Positions 17,234-25,678 of a DNA stretch of 42,355 nt are shown one piece after another; positions within the stretch are counted from its first letter, which is position 1; the number at the start of each line of letters is the position of its first letter. The notes below the pieces were generated by a model. The model ran no database searches and had not been told where the DNA came from. It saw only the letters and a program-made list of their open reading frames with translations. Source of the DNA: an uncultured Winogradskyella sp. (GTDB lineage: Bacteria; Bacteroidota; Bacteroidia; Flavobacteriales; Flavobacteriaceae). Where the stretch lies: the NCBI RefSeq assembly GCF_937958655.1, contig NZ_CALGNH010000020.1, forward strand, positions 1 to 42,355, written 5' to 3'. A program made the translations under genes and the position numbers.

Positions 17234-18043
17234 ATGACAAGTATTTTAGATAACAAAAATATTCAAACGGCAACAAAAGCCGCCCTAGAAGCTGGTGATG
17301 TTATAATGCAAATCTATGATTCAGTCTTTGATGTTGAATATAAAGATGATAAATCTCCACTAACCGAAGCAGATAAAAAAGCAAATGATGTTATAAACGC
17401 TTTTTTAAAGCAAACGGATTTTCCTATAATTAGTGAAGAAAATAAGCAGACGGACTATAACATAAGAAAAACATGGAATAGTTGCTGGGTTGTAGACCCT
17501 GTAGACGGAACCAAAGAATTTATTAAGCGTAATGGTGAGTTTACTGTTAATATAGCTCTTGTTGAAAATGGGAAACCAATACTAGGAGTCATTTACGTGC
17601 CAGCGACTAAAACACTTTACTATGCAGATACTAATTTAAAGAAAGCATACAAAGCTAGTTTAAGTTCTCATAACCAAACTATAGATTCAATTATCAATAA
17701 ATCTCAACCTTTAATTCCTAAAGACAATAATTCAAACAACATAGAAGTTGTTGGAAGTAGATCTCACATGAACCAAGACACACTTGATTATGTAGAAGCA
17801 CTAAAAAAAGACGGCAAGCAGGTGGAAATTGTTTCTAAAGGAAGCTCATTAAAATTCTGCCTAGTCGCAGAAGGTAAAGCAGACGTTTATCCACGTTACG
17901 CACCTACGATGGAATGGGATACTGCCGCTGGGCAAGCCATTTGCAATGCTGTAGGCTTAAAAGTTATTTCTAAAGAAACAAATAAATCTTTGGCTTATAA
18001 TAAAGAAAACCTACTTAATAGTTATTTTTTAGTAAGCAAATAA
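17234..18043 (+). CDS. cysQ: 3'(2'),5'-bisphosphate nucleotidase CysQ
   Basis: A 269-residue inositol-monophosphatase superfamily enzyme. The metal site is intact: ISEENK, VVDPVDGTKEFIKRNGEFTVN, and MEWDTAAGQAI. CysQ hydrolyses 3'-phosphoadenosine 5'-phosphate (PAP), the inhibitory by-product left when PAPS donates sulfate. Its position as the first gene of the PAPS cassette, directly behind rfbD and 0 bases from the DUF2061 gene, suggests that PAP is produced by a sulfotransferase that works on the polysaccharide; that is inference. Confidence 0.94.
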   Translation: MTSILDNKNIQTATKAALEAGDVIMQIYDSVFDVEYKDDKSPLTEADKKANDVINAFLKQTDFPIISEENKQTDYNIRKTWNSCWVVDPVDGTKEFIKRNGEFTVNIALVENGKPILGVIYVPATKTLYYADTNLKKAYKASLSSHNQTIDSIINKSQPLIPKDNNSNNIEVVGSRSHMNQDTLDYVEALKKDGKQVEIVSKGSSLKFCLVAEGKADVYPRYAPTMEWDTAAGQAICNAVGLKVISKETNKSLAYNKENLLNSYFLVSK

Positions 18044-18472
18044 ATGGCAGATATTTCTTACAAAAGACATATAGCAAAGACCATTACGTGGAGAGTCATA
18101 GGAACTATAGATACCATTATTTTATCTTGGGTTGTAACAGGTAATCCCTTAGCAGGTCTAAAAATAGGTTTAGCAGAAGTTACTACTAAGTCTATATTAT
18201 ATTATCTTCATGAGCGTGTATGGTTTAAAATTAACTTAAGTAAAGAAGGTGTATTATTAGAAAGTAGAAAACGCCACCTAGCAAAGACCATTACTTGGCG
18301 CGTTATTGGTACTATAGATACAATGACTTTAGCTTGGATTATTTCAGGTAACCCATTAGCTGCACTACACATAGGTTTAGCAGAAATAATCACAAAAATG
18401 ATATTGTATTACGTGCACGAGCGTGCGTGGTATAAAATAAATTTTGGATTAACCCAAAGAAATAAAAATTGA
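18044..18472 (+). CDS. Tandem DUF2061 small membrane protein
   Basis: 142 residues made of two DUF2061 units, about residues 5-62 and 76-133. Each has the pattern KRHxAKTITWRVIGTIDT, two short hydrophobic stretches around GNPLA, and a closing YYxHERxWxKIN. The function of DUF2061 is not known; single or double copies often sit inside cysQ/cysC/cysD/cysN clusters in this phylum, which suggests a link to sulfate activation or transport. The two halves are still recognisably similar at DNA level (shared AGCAAAGACCATTAC), so the protein arose by internal duplication. It is in frame between cysQ and cysC with 0-1 base gaps. Confidence 0.88.
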   Translation: MADISYKRHIAKTITWRVIGTIDTIILSWVVTGNPLAGLKIGLAEVTTKSILYYLHERVWFKINLSKEGVLLESRKRHLAKTITWRVIGTIDTMTLAWIISGNPLAALHIGLAEIITKMILYYVHERAWYKINFGLTQRNKN

Positions 18473-18473
18473 A

Positions 18474-19073
18474 ATGGCTAAAAATATAATTCCCCATACT
18501 TACCAAGTCGCTTTAAACGATAGAATTAAAACAAATGGGCATAAATCGTTACTATTATGGTTTACAGGTTTGTCAGGTTCTGGTAAATCAACGATTGCAA
18601 ACGTTGTTGAACAAAAATTATTTCAGAACGATATTAAAACCTATACTTTAGACGGCGATAATATAAGAAAAGGAATAAACAAAGACCTTGGTTTTTCACC
18701 AGAGGATAGAACAGAAAATATTAGGCGAATAGCAGAGGTGTCCAAATTAATGATTGATGCTGGTTTAGTAGTTTTGGGCGCATTTGTATCCCCTTATAAA
18801 AAAGACCGCGAGAACATTAAAAGTATAGTTAAAGATGTTAACTTTGTTGAAATTTTTATTAATACTAGCGTAGAAGAATGTGAACGTAGAGACGTTAAAG
18901 GACTCTATAAAAAAGCTAGAGCTGGCGAAATTAAAAATATGACAGGTATTTCCGCTCCTTATGAAGCGCCAGAAAATCCTGATATAGAAATAAAAACAGA
19001 AAACGAATCTATAGAAGCAGCTGCTCAGAGAGTCGTTGACTTTATAACACCAAAATTGTCAGAGTTACAATGA
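18474..19073 (+). CDS. cysC: Adenylylsulfate (APS) kinase
   Basis: A 199-residue kinase with P-loop GLSGSGKS at residues 32-39, DGDNIRKGINKDLGFSPEDR (APS-binding region), and GAFVSPYKKDRE. It phosphorylates APS to PAPS, the universal sulfate donor. A phosphosulfate reductase (cysH) is absent, so in this cassette PAPS is more likely used for sulfation than for reduction. It overlaps cysD by 4 bases. Confidence 0.96.
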   Translation: MAKNIIPHTYQVALNDRIKTNGHKSLLLWFTGLSGSGKSTIANVVEQKLFQNDIKTYTLDGDNIRKGINKDLGFSPEDRTENIRRIAEVSKLMIDAGLVVLGAFVSPYKKDRENIKSIVKDVNFVEIFINTSVEECERRDVKGLYKKARAGEIKNMTGISAPYEAPENPDIEIKTENESIEAAAQRVVDFITPKLSELQ

Positions 19074-19975
19074 GTAAGTATTATTTAAATTATTTAGACG
19101 AATTAGAAAGTGAAGCTATTTTTGTTTTACGAGAAGTATGGGCTCAATTCGATAATCCCGTAATATTATTTTCGGGAGGAAAAGACTCTATTTTAGTTAC
19201 ACATTTAGCAAAAAAAGCATTCTATCCTGCAAGGATACCATTTCCATTAATGCACGTAGACACAGGGCATAATTTTCCTGAGACCATAAAATTTAGAGAT
19301 GATATCATTAAAGAATTGGGAGCACAACTTATAGTGGGTTCTGTTCAAGACTCTATTGATGAAGGTCGTGTTGCAGAAGAGAAAGGTAAAAATGCCACAA
19401 GGAACGCCTTGCAAATAACAACACTTTTAGATGCCATAGAATCTAATAATATAGACTGCGCTATTGGTGGTGGAAGACGAGACGAAGAAAAAGCCAGAGC
19501 AAAAGAACGTTTCTTTTCACATAGAGATGATTTTGGGCAATGGGATCCAAAGAACCAACGACCAGAACTCTGGAACATTTTTAATGGAAAGCATTTTGAA
19601 GGAGAGCACTTTAGAGCGTTTCCTATAAGTAACTGGACAGAAATGGACGTTTGGAACTATATAAAAAGGGAAAATATAGCCATCCCATCTTTATATTTTG
19701 CTCACGAAAGAGAAGTGGTTTGGAGACAAGACAGTTGGATACCTAATTCTGAGTTTTTAATCCTTGAAGACCATGAAGAAATCGTAACCAAGAAGATACG
19801 TTTTAGAACTTTAGGTGATATTACCATAACAGGTGGTATAGAATCAGATGCAGATACGTTAGAAAAAATTGCTGATGAGGTTTCGGGTATGCGCCAGACA
19901 GAGCGTGGTAACCGAAGCGATGATAAACGTTCAGAATCTGCAATGGAAGACAGAAAAAGACAAGGCTATTTTTAA
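19070..19975 (+). CDS. cysD: Sulfate adenylyltransferase subunit 2
   Basis: A 301-residue PP-loop ATP pyrophosphatase with the SGGKDS motif at residues 35-40, HVDTGHNFPE, GGRRDEEKARAKER, and the conserved end GMRQTERGNRSDD...RKRQGYF. With CysN it forms ATP sulfurylase, making APS and pyrophosphate from ATP and sulfate. Length matches the E. coli protein closely. It overlaps cysC and is 11 bases from cysN. Confidence 0.97.
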   Translation: MSKYYLNYLDELESEAIFVLREVWAQFDNPVILFSGGKDSILVTHLAKKAFYPARIPFPLMHVDTGHNFPETIKFRDDIIKELGAQLIVGSVQDSIDEGRVAEEKGKNATRNALQITTLLDAIESNNIDCAIGGGRRDEEKARAKERFFSHRDDFGQWDPKNQRPELWNIFNGKHFEGEHFRAFPISNWTEMDVWNYIKRENIAIPSLYFAHEREVVWRQDSWIPNSEFLILEDHEEIVTKKIRFRTLGDITITGGIESDADTLEKIADEVSGMRQTERGNRSDDKRSESAMEDRKRQGYF

Positions 19976-19986
19976 AGAAGACAAAC

Positions 19987-21243
19987 ATGTTAGATAATAA
20001 TCAACTATTAAGATTTACAACAGCAGGAAGCGTTGATGACGGTAAGAGTACATTAATTGGGCGCTTACTGTACGATTCTAAGTCTATATTCGAAGATCAA
20101 CTAGAAGCAATAGAAAACACAAGTAAAAAGAAAGGTCACGAAGGTGTAGATCTTGCTTTATTTACGGATGGATTGCGTGATGAAAGAGAACAAGGTATAA
20201 CCATAGACGTTGCGTATAGGTATTTTACAACGCCTAAGCGTAAGTTTATAATAGCGGACACACCAGGTCATATTCAATATACCAGAAACATGGTAACCGG
20301 TGCTTCTACAGCTAACGCAGCAATAATTCTTGTTGATGCTAGACATGGAGTTATTGAGCAAACTAAACGTCATTCCTTTATAGCATCATTATTACAGATT
20401 CCTCATGTCATTGTTTGTATCAACAAAATGGATTTGGTGGATTATAAAGAAGACGCATACAATAAAGTTATTCAACAGTTTGAAGAATTTTCTTCAAAAC
20501 TATTAGTGCATGATATACGTTTCATCCCTATTAGTGCACTTAATGGCGACAATGTGGTTAACCGATCAGAAAATATGAATTGGTATCAAGGCGCACCTTT
20601 ATTACACACTTTAGAAACTATGCACATCAGTAGTGATATAAATAAAGTGGACGCAAGGTTCCCAGTGCAAACAGTCTTAAGACCGCAAAGCGACGATGAC
20701 AATAGAGACTATAGAGGATATGCAGGTCGTGTAGCAAGTGGAATATTTAGGGTTAACGATGAGGTTACTGTGATGCCTTCAGGCTTTACGTCAAAGATTA
20801 AGTCTATAGATGTGCTGGATAAATCATTAAATGAAGCTTACGCACCAATGTCAGTGTCCTTAACGCTTGAAGATGATATTGACATTAGTCGTGGAGATAT
20901 GATTGTAAGATCCAATAATAAGCCAGAAGCGCTTCAAGATATAGAAGTTATGCTTTGTTGGTTGAACGACGATGCAGCTAAGCCAAGAGCTAAATACAGT
21001 ATAAGACATACTAGTAATGAGCAAAAGGCAATGATTAAAGAGGTGATTTATAAAATAAATATCGAAACTTTAGACCGTAATACGGAAGATAAATCACTTA
21101 ACATGAATGATATCTCTAAGGTAAAAATAAGAACTACAAAACCTTTAATGGTTGATCCTTACAGAGAAAATAGAACTACAGGAAGCATCATTTTAATAGA
21201 TGACGCAACTAACGAAACTGTTGCTGCGGGTATGATTGTTTAA
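19987..21243 (+). CDS. cysN: Sulfate adenylyltransferase subunit 1 (GTPase)
   Basis: A 418-residue translation-factor-type GTPase: P-loop GSVDDGKS at 14-21, the DTPGH motif, NKMDLVD, and a beta-barrel C-terminal part. GTP hydrolysis drives the unfavourable formation of APS by CysD. It is shorter than the roughly 475-residue E. coli protein but close to the usual Bacteroidota length. It is the last gene of the cassette; a 116-base gap with no terminator that I can see precedes gmd. Confidence 0.96.
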   Translation: MLDNNQLLRFTTAGSVDDGKSTLIGRLLYDSKSIFEDQLEAIENTSKKKGHEGVDLALFTDGLRDEREQGITIDVAYRYFTTPKRKFIIADTPGHIQYTRNMVTGASTANAAIILVDARHGVIEQTKRHSFIASLLQIPHVIVCINKMDLVDYKEDAYNKVIQQFEEFSSKLLVHDIRFIPISALNGDNVVNRSENMNWYQGAPLLHTLETMHISSDINKVDARFPVQTVLRPQSDDDNRDYRGYAGRVASGIFRVNDEVTVMPSGFTSKIKSIDVLDKSLNEAYAPMSVSLTLEDDIDISRGDMIVRSNNKPEALQDIEVMLCWLNDDAAKPRAKYSIRHTSNEQKAMIKEVIYKINIETLDRNTEDKSLNMNDISKVKIRTTKPLMVDPYRENRTTGSIILIDDATNETVAAGMIV

Positions 21244-21359
21244 TGAGTCTAACATCAATACCTTTTTTAAATTAATAATTTAGTTAAAATTGATTTTACC
21301 TTTAGTTTAATTGGTTTATTAATTGTTGATTTGTAATTGCGTATGGTAATACAAGATTT

Positions 21360-22475
21360 ATGAAAAAAACAGCATTAATAACTGGTGTTACAGGTCAAGA
21401 CGGAGCATATCTTAGCGAATTTCTCTTAAAAAAGGGCTATATAGTACATGGAGTTAAAAGAAGATCATCGCTTTTTAATACAGGCAGAATAGATCATTTG
21501 TATCAAGATCCTCATGAAGAGGATCAAAATTTCTTTTTACATTATGGGGATTTAACAGATAGTACTAATTTAATAAGGATTATCCAAAATGTTAAGCCCG
21601 ATGAAATTTACAATTTGGCGGCCATGAGCCATGTTCATGTGTCTTTTGAAACGCCAGAATATACAGCAAATGCAGACGGTATAGGTACATTAAGGATTTT
21701 AGAAGCCGTAAGAATATTAGGTTTAGAAAAAACAACAAAAATTTACCAAGCCTCAACTTCAGAACTTTATGGTAAGGTACAAGAAGTGCCGCAAACTGAA
21801 ACGACGCCGTTCTACCCAAGAAGCCCTTACGCAGTTGCTAAAATGTACGCGTATTGGATTACAGTAAATTATAGAGAAGCCTATGGTATGTATGCCTGTA
21901 ATGGTATTTTGTTTAATCATGAATCACCAGTAAGAGGAGAAACTTTTGTAACCAGAAAAATTACAAGAGCCACATCTAGAATTGTCTTAGGCATGCAAGA
22001 TAAAGTATACCTTGGTAATCTCGATGCTCAACGAGATTGGGGACATGCAAAGGACTACATTAGGATGATGTGGATGATTTTGCAGGCAGAGCAACCAGAA
22101 GACTGGGTCATAGCAACAGGAAAAACCACCTCTGTAAGAGATTTTGTAAAGATGTGTTTTAGTCATGTCGGTATTGAGTTGGATTTTAAAGGAAAAGGTG
22201 CTAATGAAAGGGGTTATATAAAGGCTTGCAATAACAAAGACTACCAGATCCCAATAGGAAAAGAGGTTGTATCTGTAGACGAAAAATATTTTAGACCAAC
22301 AGAAGTAGATTTATTAATAGGTGATGCTACAAAAGCCAGAGAGAAGTTAGGTTGGATACCAGAATACGATTTGCCAGCCTTGGTTGAAGATATGATGTCT
22401 AGTGACCTAAAATTAATGCAAAAGCAACAATACCTCAAGGATGGAGGCTATCAGGTTAAAAATTACTTTGAATAG
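21360..22475 (+). CDS. gmd: GDP-mannose 4,6-dehydratase
   Basis: A 371-residue extended [17 protein letters not shown] is the nucleotide-binding motif; [11 protein letters not shown] and [12 protein letters not shown] carry the catalytic Thr/Glu and Tyr-xxx-Lys; [17 protein letters not shown] is the GMD family signature. It makes GDP-4-keto-6-deoxymannose from GDP-mannose. The genes for GDP-mannose supply (manB/manC) are not in the window. The next gene, fcl, follows after 2 bases. Confidence 0.97.
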   Translation: MKKTALITGVTGQDGAYLSEFLLKKGYIVHGVKRRSSLFNTGRIDHLYQDPHEEDQNFFLHYGDLTDSTNLIRIIQNVKPDEIYNLAAMSHVHVSFETPEYTANADGIGTLRILEAVRILGLEKTTKIYQASTSELYGKVQEVPQTETTPFYPRSPYAVAKMYAYWITVNYREAYGMYACNGILFNHESPVRGETFVTRKITRATSRIVLGMQDKVYLGNLDAQRDWGHAKDYIRMMWMILQAEQPEDWVIATGKTTSVRDFVKMCFSHVGIELDFKGKGANERGYIKACNNKDYQIPIGKEVVSVDEKYFRPTEVDLLIGDATKAREKLGWIPEYDLPALVEDMMSSDLKLMQKQQYLKDGGYQVKNYFE

Positions 22476-22477
22476 AG

Positions 22478-23542
22478 ATGCATAAAGATTCAAAGATATA
22501 TGTTGCAGGGCATCGCGGTTTGGTAGGTAGCGCAATATTAGAAAATTTAAAAGCTAAAGGTTATACTAATATAATAACCAAAACACATACAGAACTCGAC
22601 CTAACCAATACAGAAAAGACAAGGAAGTTTTTTGAAATAGAGAAACCAGAATATGTCTTTCTAGCAGCAGCTAAAGTTGGAGGTATCATTGCAAATAATA
22701 CGTATCGCGCAGATTTTATTTATCAAAACTTGATGATTCAGAATAATGTAATTCATCAAAGTTATTTAAATGGAGTAAAAAAATTATTGTTTTTAGGAAG
22801 CACATGTATTTATCCTAAAAATAGCCCTCAGCCAATGAATGAAGCGTATCTGTTAACAGATACCTTAGAATACACAAACGAACCCTATGCTATTGCTAAA
22901 ATAGCAGGTATTAAGATGTGCGAAAGCTATAATTTGCAATATGGCACAAATTTTATCTCTGTAATGCCTACAAACCTATATGGGCCAAATGATAATTTTG
23001 ATTTAGAGAAATCCCATGTTTTACCTGCATTAATCCGAAAGATTCATTTAGCTAAATTGATCAGTGAATCAAAATACGATGAGGTTTTAAAAGATTTAGG
23101 CTTAAAAACAATTGAAGAAGCCAAAACCTATTTGGCATCATTTGGTGTTTCTGCAAACAGTGTTGAAATATGGGGGACAGGAAAGCCCAAAAGAGAGTTT
23201 TTATGGTCAGAAGATATGGCGGATGCTTGTGTTTTTTTGATGGAGAAAAGGGATTTTAAGGATACATTTTCGGAAAGTGAAACAGAAATAAGAAATACCC
23301 ATATTAATATCGGTACAGGTGAGGATATCTCTATAAGGGATTTAGCCAAAACCATAAAAGATATTATAGGTTTTACAGGTGAACTTGTTTTTAATACTGA
23401 AAAACCAGATGGTACTTTGCGTAAATTAACCGATGTTTCAAAGTTGAATGGTTTAGGCTGGAAGCATAAAGTGGACTTAAGAGAGGGTATAAGGATATTG
23501 TACGATTGGTATATAAGTAATAATTCTAAACCCTTACTTTAA
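22478..23542 (+). CDS. fcl: GDP-L-fucose synthase
   Basis: A 354-residue SDR with [10 protein letters not shown] at the N-terminus, [17 protein letters not shown], and the [11 protein letters not shown]yr-xxx-Lys motif. It epimerises and reduces GDP-4-keto-6-deoxymannose to GDP-L-fucose. It is about 30 residues longer than the E. coli enzyme because of an insert near residues 195-220 ([20 protein letters not shown]), which is common in Bacteroidota. With gmd it supplies the second 6-deoxyhexose of the locus. Also known as wcaG. Confidence 0.96.
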   Translation: MHKDSKIYVAGHRGLVGSAILENLKAKGYTNIITKTHTELDLTNTEKTRKFFEIEKPEYVFLAAAKVGGIIANNTYRADFIYQNLMIQNNVIHQSYLNGVKKLLFLGSTCIYPKNSPQPMNEAYLLTDTLEYTNEPYAIAKIAGIKMCESYNLQYGTNFISVMPTNLYGPNDNFDLEKSHVLPALIRKIHLAKLISESKYDEVLKDLGLKTIEEAKTYLASFGVSANSVEIWGTGKPKREFLWSEDMADACVFLMEKRDFKDTFSESETEIRNTHINIGTGEDISIRDLAKTIKDIIGFTGELVFNTEKPDGTLRKLTDVSKLNGLGWKHKVDLREGIRILYDWYISNNSKPLL

Positions 23543-23826
23543 AATCAAATCCAGAAGTTGTACTGCAATAATGACCAATAAAACCAGCAGTAAATTAGTA
23601 TTAATAAACAGATTTTTATTGAGTAAAACAATAGTTACAGTAAGATCTGTATAATGGTTAATATAAATTTGAAATAACTATACCTATTACATCTGTATTT
23701 TCGAGTTTGAAAATAAAAATAAGCACTAGCTGAAACCTCTTTGAGACATTTTTAAATAAAATAGTTGTTGAATTACAGGGAATATGAAAGAAAAACTAAT
23801 ATTTTAAAATTATAAGTTTATTTATT
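23543..23826. other. Non-coding gap between fcl and the pyrophosphatase-like chimera
   Basis: This 284-base AT-rich stretch is the largest break inside the polysaccharide locus. I found no TAnnTTTG element, no strong terminator and no RNA gene. A 7-codon ATG frame at 23784-23807 (MKEKLIF, then TAA) resembles the start of a signal peptide but is out of frame with the next gene, so it could be the remains of that gene's original start. Confidence 0.5.
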
Positions 23827-24420
23827 TTGTCAGAAAAACCAACCTTTATAGTTATTTTTATTTTATGTTATTTATTCTCCTGTGAAAATGAAGGTAATTA
23901 TTATTCTATTTCTGCCTATTCAAAGGATGGTGCAGTAAATGCAGTTATCGAGATACCAGCAGGTAGTAACGTAAAAAAAGAGTATGACCCAAGTGCCAAT
24001 ACATTTTACGTGGATCAAGAAAACGGAAAGGACAGAGTGATTAATTTTTTACCCTACATAGGCAATTACGGTTTTATACCATCAACCTATTCTGATCCAA
24101 AAAAAGAGGGTAATAGTTTTTTAGCCCTACGGATTCAAGGGGCTTATCCGGACAGAGTAGACGCTGTTTTTAATTTAGATAGTGGTAAGTTAAAAAATGT
24201 GAAAAAGGCAGGCAGATTTGAAAATGAAAACGCAAAAATTGAACCTTTAGGAAATGGTTATTATAAGTGTGTATTAACTGGCAAAATAAATGCTTCTAAC
24301 GTTTCGTTGCTTATAGGAACTACATCAAAAGAAAACAAAATTTTAAGTTGGGAAGCTAAGTCTGAGGACTCAAAAAGTGTGAAAATAATACCATCTAGTC
24401 TAAAATTGGAAATCCTTTGA
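23827..24420 (+). CDS. Chimeric lipoprotein: N-terminal half of family I inorganic pyrophosphatase fused to a jelly-roll-like domain
   Basis: 197 residues from a TTG start; no in-frame ATG exists upstream. Residues 1-19 are a lipoprotein signal ending in FSC. Residues 36-94 match the first half of family I pyrophosphatases: VIEIPAG, KKEYD, GKDRVINFLPY and GNYGFIPST, aligning with E. coli Glu20, Lys29, Glu31, Arg43, Tyr51 and Tyr55. Just where the DGDxxD metal site should follow, the sequence switches, at about residue 95 (around 24105-24115), to LRIQGAYPDRVDAVFNLDSGK and LGNGYYKCVLTG, a pattern I associate with jelly-roll/lectin-like domains of phage spikes and polysaccharide-related proteins. 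Asp65, Asp67, Asp70, Asp97 and Asp102 are all lost, so pyrophosphatase activity is not expected. It may be a recombination product or a repurposed surface protein. Confidence 0.68.
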   Translation: MSEKPTFIVIFILCYLFSCENEGNYYSISAYSKDGAVNAVIEIPAGSNVKKEYDPSANTFYVDQENGKDRVINFLPYIGNYGFIPSTYSDPKKEGNSFLALRIQGAYPDRVDAVFNLDSGKLKNVKKAGRFENENAKIEPLGNGYYKCVLTGKINASNVSLLIGTTSKENKILSWEAKSEDSKSVKIIPSSLKLEIL

Positions 24421-24430
24421 ATTTAATTAG

Positions 24431-25678
24431 GTGATAAAAAAATTTTTAAAAGATAAGGAGTCTAAGGTTTTAGTAGATAATTACTTATCCTTATTAATAC
24501 TGCAAGGTGCAAACTACCTTTTACCATTATTGATTTTACCCTTTCTTGTAAGGGTATTGGGTACAGACAAGTTTGGACTTGTAATGTTTGCGCAAGCGCT
24601 GTCAGTATTTCTTACGGTTTTTGTAGATTTTGGTTTTAATATAAGTGGCACGAGAGAGGTATCTCTGGCAAGAAATAATAATAAAAAACTTTCCGAGATC
24701 TTTAGTGCCATAATATTCATAAAGCTATGTTTAACTATAGTCGCACTCGCCATATTATTCTTTGTTATTAATATTTTTACAAGATTTAGTATAGATAAGT
24801 CTGTTTATCTATTTAGTTTTGGGATTGTAATAGGTCAGGCTATTTTTCCTGTTTGGTTCTTTCAAGGCATAGAGAAGATGAGATTTATTACGCTAGTTAA
24901 TATTTCTGCTAAACTCATTTTTACACTACTTGTTTTTATTTTAATAAGGCAGGAGTCAGATTATATTTATGTGCCTGTTTATAATTCTTTAGGATTTATA
25001 ATTGCTGGATTTTTAGGATTAATCTTTAGTTTTAAGTATGTAAAATTTAAAGCCCCTAGCTATACAATGGTAAAAAGATTAGTGGCAGAGAGCTCTAGTT
25101 TGTTTGTGTCTAATTTTGCCACAACACTCTATACGTCTAGTAATGTTTTTATCCTAGGTATTTTTACAGGAAATACTATTGTCGGTGTATATGCTAGTAT
25201 GGAAAAACTAATATTAGCGGTAAAAAATTTTTATGTCCCACTTTACCAAGCTATGTATCCTTGGATGGCCAAACAATTGGATAAAGATAAAGTGAAAAAC
25301 ATAAAAAAGATTACACCTTATATTATAGTTACGGGCTTACTAATTACTGCTATTATTCTAATTTTTGGTAAATCTATCTTAAACTTAGTTTATGATGATA
25401 CCTTAATAGAAAGTTATGTTGTAATTTTTAAAATACTTAGTTTTATTGCTATTTTTTCTGGATTAAATATGTTGTATAATGCGTTGTATTTTCCGGCCAT
25501 AAAAAAATATAAAATTAGAATGAATATTATGATTGCAGGAGGTGCTGTAAACTTGTTGCTAAGTTTAATACTTGTAAAGCTTTATGGTATTTATGGAACA
25601 GCAATTACTGTTACATTTACAGAATTTGTACTTTTGATTTTAGGCTTTTATTTTTTTAAAAGAGAGCAGAAATTTTGA
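24431..25678 (+). CDS. wzx: Wzx-type polysaccharide flippase
   Basis: A 415-residue integral membrane protein with about twelve membrane helices, in the RfbX/MATE-like flippase family. The start (LSLLILQGANYLLPLLILPF, then RVLGTDKFGLVMFAQAL and DFGFNISGTREVS) is the classic Wzx N-terminal signature. It would turn undecaprenyl-diphosphate-linked repeat units from the cytoplasmic to the periplasmic face of the inner membrane. It starts with GTG, 10 bases after the chimera gene, and its TGA overlaps the TTG start of the next glycosyltransferase gene. Confidence 0.92.
   Translation: MIKKFLKDKESKVLVDNYLSLLILQGANYLLPLLILPFLVRVLGTDKFGLVMFAQALSVFLTVFVDFGFNISGTREVSLARNNNKKLSEIFSAIIFIKLCLTIVALAILFFVINIFTRFSIDKSVYLFSFGIVIGQAIFPVWFFQGIEKMRFITLVNISAKLIFTLLVFILIRQESDYIYVPVYNSLGFIIAGFLGLIFSFKYVKFKAPSYTMVKRLVAESSSLFVSNFATTLYTSSNVFILGIFTGNTIVGVYASMEKLILAVKNFYVPLYQAMYPWMAKQLDKDKVKNIKKITPYIIVTGLLITAIILIFGKSILNLVYDDTLIESYVVIFKILSFIAIFSGLNMLYNALYFPAIKKYKIRMNIMIAGGAVNLLLSLILVKLYGIYGTAITVTFTEFVLLILGFYFFKREQKF

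Noticed and set aside
23533..23676. Minus-strand 47-codon hydrophobic frame (ends [16 protein letters not shown]) in the gap after fcl
   Set aside because: It has no ATG, GTG or TTG start, overlaps the fcl end, and AT-rich DNA often gives hydrophobic frames; no family recognised.
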